Shown: piece after piece, positions 23,903 through 28,070 of the stretch | Numbering within the stretch: the first letter of the stretch is position 1 | Layout: every line of letters starts with the position of its first letter | DNA from: an uncultured Corynebacterium sp. | GTDB taxonomy: Bacteria > Actinomycetota > Actinomycetes > Mycobacteriales > Mycobacteriaceae | Assembly (NCBI RefSeq): GCF_943914015.1 | Contig: NZ_CALUAK010000025.1 | Location: 1 to 28,070, forward strand | Direction of reading: 5' to 3' | DNA length: 28,070 nucleotides | Translations under genes and position numbers: made by a program | Notes under the pieces: model-generated | Told to the model about the DNA's origin: nothing | What the model saw: the letters and a program-made list of their open reading frames with translations, nothing else | Database searches by the model: none

Positions 23903-25221
23903 TTGAGAATTCCTTCGTAGTTGCTTTGCAGGAGCTGGGACTCAATCTGCTTCACGGTGGTCAGGGCCACGGAAACGAGAATGAGGAGGGCGGTGCCGCC
24001 GAACGGGGTGCTGCCCGCGTTCAAGTTGCCGACGCCTAGATCAAGCATAATATTCGGCAAGATCGCGATGATACCCAGGTACAGCGAACCAACGAAGAGA
24101 AGGCGGTTCATGACGAATCCGAGGTATTCGGCGGTGGGACGGCCGGGGCGGATGCCCGGGATGAAGCCGCCGTACTTCTTCATGTTCTCGGCCTGATCGT
24201 ACGGATCGTACTGGACGGAGACGTAGAAGTAGCTGAAGAAGATGATCAGCACGAAGTACAGGACAATGTACTGCCAGGAGCTCGGAGCGTGCAGGTAAGC
24301 GATCACGTTACGCATCCACCAGTTATCCGGTGGAGTCGGAGAACCGGAGTTCACAATCTGCGTGATGAGAACCGGGACGTAGATGAGCGAGGAGGCGAAG
24401 ATGACCGGGATAACGCCACCCTGGTTCACCTTCAGGGGCAGGTAGGTGGAGGTGCCACCGTACTGGCGACGGCCGATCATGCGCTTTGCGTACTGCACCG
24501 GAATGCGGCGCTGGCCCTGCTCAATGAAGACCACGCCGACGACGAGGATAATCACTGCGACCATGACGGTGGAGAAAACGACCGGGCCCGAGCTCTGGAA
24601 GATGTTGGCACCATCGCGCGGAAGGCGCGTAGCGATACCCGCAAAGATGAGGAGGGACATGCCGTTACCGATGCCCTTCTCGGTGATGAGCTCGCCCATC
24701 CACATCACGAGGACGGCGCCGCCGGTCATACAAATAACGAGGACGACGAGGTCCCAGATGTTGTGGCCTTCACGAAGCACCCGCACAGATGGTCCGAGAA
24801 GCTGGCCACGCGCAGCAAGGGCGACAATGCCCGAAGACTGCAGCAAGGCGAGCGCCACGGTGAGGTAGCGGGTGTACTGTGTCATCTTGGTTTGACCCGA
24901 CTGCCCCTCCTTCTTCAGTTCCTCGAACTTCGGAATCACGACAGTGAGCAGCTGCACGATAATCGACGCCGTAATGTACGGCATGATGCCGATGGCGAAG
25001 ACTGACAGCTGCAGCAGCGCGCCGCCAGAGAACAAGTTGATCATCGAGTAGACATTGGACTGTCCTTCGGTGAGCTCATTCATTTTGCCCGCGATGGAGA
25101 CGTAATCCACGCCAGGAGACGGGATCTGTGCACCTACGCGGTACAAAATAATCATCACGAGTGTGAAAAGGAGCTTCTTCCGAAGATCAGGGTCCTTAAA
25201 TGCCTGAAGGATGGCAGACAA
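23899..25221 (-). CDS. secY: Preprotein translocase subunit SecY
   Basis: Central channel subunit of the Sec translocon; 440 residues with ten membrane helices. Family motifs include GVDYVSIAGKMN in the plug region, NLFSGGALLQLSVFAIGIMP, PKFEELKKEGQSGQ, GMSLLIFAGIATRLP, RRIPVQYAKRMIGRRQYGG, and GFIPGIRPGRPTAEYL in the C5 loop. The start codon is TTG at 25221, with GGAGG eight bases upstream giving MSAILQAFKDPDLRKK; the rare start may limit expression. It begins after a 237-bp gap from rplO that contains the rplO terminator, so it probably has its own promoter. Confidence 0.98.
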   Translation of the reverse strand: MSAILQAFKDPDLRKKLLFTLVMIILYRVGAQIPSPGVDYVSIAGKMNELTEGQSNVYSMINLFSGGALLQLSVFAIGIMPYITASIIVQLLTVVIPKFEELKKEGQSGQTKMTQYTRYLTVALALLQSSGIVALAARGQLLGPSVRVLREGHNIWDLVVLVICMTGGAVLVMWMGELITEKGIGNGMSLLIFAGIATRLPRDGANIFQSSGPVVFSTVMVAVIILVVGVVFIEQGQRRIPVQYAKRMIGRRQYGGTSTYLPLKVNQGGVIPVIFASSLIYVPVLITQIVNSGSPTPPDNWWMRNVIAYLHAPSSWQYIVLYFVLIIFFSYFYVSVQYDPYDQAENMKKYGGFIPGIRPGRPTAEYLGFVMNRLLFVGSLYLGIIAILPNIMLDLGVGNLNAGSTPFGGTALLILVSVALTTVKQIESQLLQSNYEGILK

Positions 25222-25275
25222 ACTAATTTCCTCCTACCCTCCCCGACCACCGCGTAGGCAGATCCAGGGGGATGT

Positions 25276-25285
25276 TTATTACATA
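25276..25285 (-). promoter_or_regulatory. Candidate -10 region for secY-adk
   Basis: The minus strand reads TATGTAATAA here, holding two overlapping -10-like hexamers (TATGTA, TAATAA) about 55 bp before TTG 25221. This is the most AT-rich stretch of the 25222-25411 gap; no strong -35 is visible. Confidence 0.35.
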
Positions 25286-25411
25286 GTCGACTTTGCAACA
25301 ATACCAGTTCGCACTTTTGTTGTCGATGTTAGCCCCCCTTGATGCATTCACGCGGGTGGGGATAGCCAACGTGGCCGGACAGGCGACGGCTACAAGGGGG
25401 CGTCGACAAGC

Positions 25412-25443
25412 AAAAATGCCCCCGCACAACGCGGAGGCATTTT
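25412..25443 (-). terminator. Intrinsic terminator after rplO
   Basis: 10-bp stem with one mismatch (25416-25425, 25431-25440) and a 5-nt loop, followed by a T-run on the minus strand. Beyond the T-run lies the 14-mer GGGCGTCGACAAGC (25398-25411, plus-strand reading), identical to that beyond the rplQ terminator. Confidence 0.85.
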
Positions 25444-25458
25444 AGAGATGAAAGAAGA

Positions 25459-25956
25459 TTACTTCTCTTCCTTCAGGCTACGGCCAGTCTTGTCAGCCTT
25501 GGCAAAGTAGACCTCGGTGACGGAGCCACCGGCAGCCTCGATCTTTTCCTTAGCGGACTTGGAGAACTTGTTAGCCGTGATGTCGAACTTGACGCTGAGG
25601 TCACCGTCGCCAAGGACCTTGACGGGACGACGCTTCTTAACGATGCGACGATCCTGCAGATCCTTGATGGTGATGGTGCCACCCTGCGGGAAGTACTTCT
25701 CCAGGTCTGCGACGTTAACTACCTCGTAGACAACCTGGTTGTACTTCTTGAAGCCCTTGAGCTTAGGCAGGCGCATGTGAATCGGCATCTGGCCACCCTC
25801 GAAGCCGGCGCGCACGTTCTTACGTGCACCCGTGCCCTTGGTACCGCGGCCAGCGGTCTTACCCTTCGAACCTTCACCGCGACCAACGCGGGTCTTAGCC
25901 TTGTTGGAGCCCGGTGCAGGGCGAAGGTCGTGGAGCTTGATTACGTCTTCGCTCAT
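25459..25956 (-). CDS. rplO: 50S ribosomal protein L15
   Basis: Late-assembly protein of the large subunit; 165 residues. The glycine/arginine-rich start IKLHDLRPAPGSNKAKTRVG and RGTKGTGARKNVRAGFEGGQ is typical of L15, followed by the globular part (GGTITIKDLQDRRIVKKRRP, KIEAAGGSV). The C-terminal extension KADKTGRSLKEEK makes it slightly longer than the E. coli protein. It starts 7 bp after rpmD and is the last gene of the spc-type run before a terminator. Confidence 0.98.
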   Translation of the reverse strand: MSEDVIKLHDLRPAPGSNKAKTRVGRGEGSKGKTAGRGTKGTGARKNVRAGFEGGQMPIHMRLPKLKGFKKYNQVVYEVVNVADLEKYFPQGGTITIKDLQDRRIVKKRRPVKVLGDGDLSVKFDITANKFSKSAKEKIEAAGGSVTEVYFAKADKTGRSLKEEK

Positions 25957-25963
25957 TTTTTAC

Positions 25964-26149
25964 CTACTCCCCTGCTACTTCCTCGACCTCAACCATGTGG
26001 TCCACAACGCGGATCATACCGCGAACAGAAGCGTCATCCGGGCGGACGACGGACTGGTGGATCTTACGCAGGCCGAGAGCTTGCAGCGTATCTTTTTGCT
26101 TCTGCTTGGCGCCGACGACGCTCTTCTTCATTGTGATCTTCAGAGCCAT
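25964..26149 (-). CDS. rpmD: 50S ribosomal protein L30
   Basis: Small large-subunit protein, 61 residues, the normal bacterial length. It starts MALKITMKKSVVGAKQKQKD, then LGLRKIHQSVVRPDDASVRG and MIRVVDHMVEVEEV. ATG 26149 lies 3 bp after the rpsE stop, indicating coupled translation. The order rpsE-rpmD-rplO matches the standard spc operon. Confidence 0.98.
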   Translation of the reverse strand: MALKITMKKSVVGAKQKQKDTLQALGLRKIHQSVVRPDDASVRGMIRVVDHMVEVEEVAGE

Positions 26150-26152
26150 GGG

Positions 26153-26776
26153 TTACTGAACCTCCTGACCAGAGCGTGCACGAAGAATGTGCGGCGGGGC
26201 AACCTCGTCGAGGGACTTGCCACGGCGTGCGGCAACTTCCTCGGGGCGAGCCAGAGACTTCAGGCCCGCAACGGTTGCGTGGACAACGTTAATGGCGTTG
26301 TCGGAACCGAGAGACTTGGAGAGGATGTCCTGAACACCAGCGCACTCCAGCACCGGACGAGCAGCGCCACCGGCGATCACACCGGTACCTTCGGAAGCCG
26401 GGCGAAGCATAACCTTGCCTGCGGCTGCGCGGCCCTCAACACGGTGAGGAATGGTGCCACCGACCAGCGGAACGCGGAAGAAGTTCTTGCGAGCCTCTTC
26501 AGCACCCTTCTGGATTGCGGCGGGAACTTCCTTAGCCTTGCCGTAGCCAACGCCAACCATGCCCTTGCCATCGCCAACCACAACGAGTGCGGTGAAGCTG
26601 AAGCGGCGGCCACCCTTGACCACCTTGGACACGCGGTTGATGGTAACTACGCGCTCAATGTACTGATTACGCTCGTCCTGAGCGTTCTTGTCCTTGCGGT
26701 TGTCGCGGCGATTACCGCGACGCTGGTTGCGGTCGTTCTTGCGGTTGTCGTCATCGCGACGTTCACGTCCCGGCAT
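26153..26776 (-). CDS. rpsE: 30S ribosomal protein S5
   Basis: Small-subunit protein involved in mRNA entry and decoding fidelity; 207 residues. The first ~38 residues are a very charged Arg/Asn/Asp leader (RRDDDNRKNDRNQRRGNRRD) typical of actinobacterial S5. The core follows: ERVVTINRVSKVVKGGRRFS, VVVGDGKGMVGVGYGKAKEV, GTIPHRVEGRAAAGKVML and GVIAGGAARPVLECAGVQDI. ATG 26776 has AGGAAAGGAAG a few bases upstream. Confidence 0.98.
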   Translation of the reverse strand: MPGRERRDDDNRKNDRNQRRGNRRDNRKDKNAQDERNQYIERVVTINRVSKVVKGGRRFSFTALVVVGDGKGMVGVGYGKAKEVPAAIQKGAEEARKNFFRVPLVGGTIPHRVEGRAAAGKVMLRPASEGTGVIAGGAARPVLECAGVQDILSKSLGSDNAINVVHATVAGLKSLARPEEVAARRGKSLDEVAPPHILRARSGQEVQ

Positions 26777-26807
26777 TACGCTTCCTTTCCTTCGGTCTTA
26801 GTAAACA

Positions 26808-27209
26808 TTAGAATTCCAGACCACCTTCACGCGCGGCCTCTGCCAGCGCAGCGACGCGGCCGTGGTACTTGTAGCCACCGCGGTCGAAAACGACCTTGGT
26901 GATTCCTGCCTTCTTGGCGCGCTCAGCGATGAGCTCGCCAACCTTGGCGCCACGAGCCTTCTTGTCACCCTCGACAGCGCGCACCTCTGCCTCGATGGAG
27001 GATGCGGCAGCGAGCGTGCGACCAGCGATATCGTCGATGATCTGAACGTGCATGTGGCGGGAGGAACGGTGGACGACAAGCCGCGGAACCTCGGCGGTAC
27101 CACGGAGATTCTTGCGGATGCGGAAGTGCCTCTGAGCGCGAGCCGCCCGACGACGGGTGGACACGTCCTTGCCCACAGGCAGACGCTTCTGATTGTTCTC
27201 GTTGCTCAT
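26808..27209 (-). CDS. rplR: 50S ribosomal protein L18
   Basis: Binds 5S rRNA in the central protuberance with L5; 133 residues. Motifs are RRAARAQRHFRIRKNLRGT, RLVVHRSSRHMHVQIIDD and KVVFDRGGYKYHGRVAALAE, with the usual GGLEF end. Its ATG overlaps the rplF stop by one base (TAATG), so the two are translated in a coupled manner. Confidence 0.98.
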   Translation of the reverse strand: MSNENNQKRLPVGKDVSTRRRAARAQRHFRIRKNLRGTAEVPRLVVHRSSRHMHVQIIDDIAGRTLAAASSIEAEVRAVEGDKKARGAKVGELIAERAKKAGITKVVFDRGGYKYHGRVAALAEAAREGGLEF

Positions 27210-27745
27210 TACTTACCCGTCTTTCCGACCTTGCGGCGAATCTGCTCACCTGCGTAGCGGATGCCCTTACCCTTGTAAGGATCGTCCTTGCGCAGACGAC
27301 GAATGTTAGCCGCGATCTGGCCTACCTTCTGCTTATCGATGCCTTCGATGGAAAACTTGGTCTGGCCATCGGTTGCGAACGTGATGCCTTCCGGAGCCTC
27401 GATGAGGACGGGGTGGGAGTAGCCCAGGGAGAACTCCAGGTTGGAGCCCTTCTGCAGGACACGGTAGCCCACGCCGTAGATCTCCATGCTGATCTTGTAA
27501 CCCTCGGTCACACCAACAACCATGTTGTTGATGAGGGAGCGGGAGAGACCGTGGAGTGCGCGGTTCTTGCGGTTCTCGTCGGGGCGGGTGACGACGATCT
27601 TGTCGTCCTCAACCTTGGCCTCGATCGGCTCGGGAATGTTGATCTCGAGCGTGCCCTTCGGGCCCTTTACAGAAATGTGCTGACCATTGATGGTGGTCTC
27701 GACGCCCTTCGGCAGAGCGACCGGGTTCTTACCTACACGTGACAT
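27209..27745 (-). CDS. rplF: 50S ribosomal protein L6
   Basis: Large-subunit protein near the sarcin-ricin loop; 178 residues, normal length. It starts MSRVGKNPVALPKGVETTIN, then VKGPKGTLEINIP, LHGLSRSLINNMVVGVTEGY, and the conserved end GKGIRYAGEQIRRKVGKTGK. ATG 27745 has AGGAGG about 10 bases upstream, and it lies 19 bp after rpsH. Confidence 0.98.
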   Translation of the reverse strand: MSRVGKNPVALPKGVETTINGQHISVKGPKGTLEINIPEPIEAKVEDDKIVVTRPDENRKNRALHGLSRSLINNMVVGVTEGYKISMEIYGVGYRVLQKGSNLEFSLGYSHPVLIEAPEGITFATDGQTKFSIEGIDKQKVGQIAANIRRLRKDDPYKGKGIRYAGEQIRRKVGKTGK

Positions 27746-27764
27746 TTAAGTCTTCAGCCTCCTT

Positions 27765-28070
27765 CTACCAGACGTAAGCGAGGACTTCCCCGCCTACGCC
27801 CTTCTCGTGAGCCTGACGGTCGGTGAGCAGACCCTGGGACGTGGAGATGATAGCCACGCCCAGGCCGCCGAGGACCTGCGGCAGGTTGTCGGACTTAGCG
27901 TAAACGCGGAGACCAGGCTTGGAAACGCGCTTAACACCTTCGATGGAACGCTGACGGTTCTGGCCATACTTGAGATCAAGCGTGAGCGTCTTGCCAACTC
28001 GAGCATCCTCGACCTTGAAGTCAGAAATGTAGCCTTCCTGCTTCAAGATGTTCGCAATGTTCACCTTAAT
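27765..28070 (-). CDS. rpsH: 30S ribosomal protein S8, N-terminus beyond the window
   Basis: Binds the central domain of 16S rRNA; in enteric bacteria it also represses the spc operon. The 101 visible residues begin IKVNIANILKQEGYISDFKV and end GVGGEVLAYVW, including SKPGLRVYAKSDNLPQVLGG and ISTSQGLLTDRQAHEKGVGG. About 30 N-terminal residues are missing; the frame stays open at the right edge, so the GTG at 28064 is internal and not the start. Confidence 0.97.
   Translation of the reverse strand: MKVNIANILKQEGYISDFKVEDARVGKTLTLDLKYGQNRQRSIEGVKRVSKPGLRVYAKSDNLPQVLGGLGVAIISTSQGLLTDRQAHEKGVGGEVLAYVW

Noticed and set aside
25832..26902. 356-residue plus-strand ORF opposite rplO-rpmD-rpsE
   Set aside because: Antisense to conserved ribosomal genes and with no family features.

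Overview
The window is a chromosomal segment of a high-GC Gram-positive actinobacterium, most likely Corynebacterium. The signs are the gene order (ESX-type secretion genes, truA, rplQ-rpoA-rpsD-rpsK-rpsM-infA, then map, adk-secY and the spc ribosomal genes), a short 181-residue adenylate kinase, a zinc-less S4, the DUF6541 membrane protein beside the ESX genes, and several probable leaderless genes with TAnnnT -10 boxes directly before the start codon. I cannot name the species from sequence alone.

Layout. 1-2789: right end of a type VII (ESX) secretion cluster, with the 3' end of eccD and mycP on + and eccB on -; mycP and eccB converge and overlap. 2966-6640 (-): a large DUF6541 membrane protein, truA and a small DUF2892 membrane protein. 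6861-7478 (+): a secreted, tail-anchored protein of unknown function. 7636-11215 (-): infA-rpsM-rpsK-rpsD-rpoA-rplQ, closed by a strong terminator. 11680-12093 (+): an orphan ORF in AT-richer DNA. 12341-16876 (-): a 1511-residue fused 2-hydroxyacyl-CoA dehydratase activase/dehydratase-like protein, divergent from a TetR regulator (17073-17666, +). 17775-20191 (+): a tiny membrane protein and a RecQ-type helicase with a C-terminal phosphoribosyltransferase-like segment. 20284-22021 (-): an L,D-transpeptidase and methionine aminopeptidase. 22114 onward (+): yaaA. 23357-28070 (-): adk, secY, rplO, rpmD, rpsE, rplR, rplF and a partial rpsH.

The conserved actinobacterial chain secY-adk-map-infA is broken twice here. 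yaaA and a repeat array lie between adk and map, and about 10 kb of accessory genes (L,D-transpeptidase, helicase, TetR, activase, orphan ORF) lies between map and infA. The ribosomal genes supply 30S and 50S proteins, initiation factor 1 and the RNA polymerase alpha subunit. secY, adk and map serve export, nucleotide balance and N-terminal processing. mycP, eccB and eccD belong to one envelope secretion machine.

The most unusual structure is a non-coding array at about 22850-23290, between yaaA and adk. Twelve copies of a short half-site (consensus TGGGCCGCANTNCGTG) strictly alternate in orientation, with spacing alternating 42 and 31-32 bp, giving a 73-bp period. It is not an ordinary CRISPR and cannot be an in-frame protein repeat. 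It begins inside a C-terminal extension of yaaA that is created by a run of eight C's, which looks like a frameshift.
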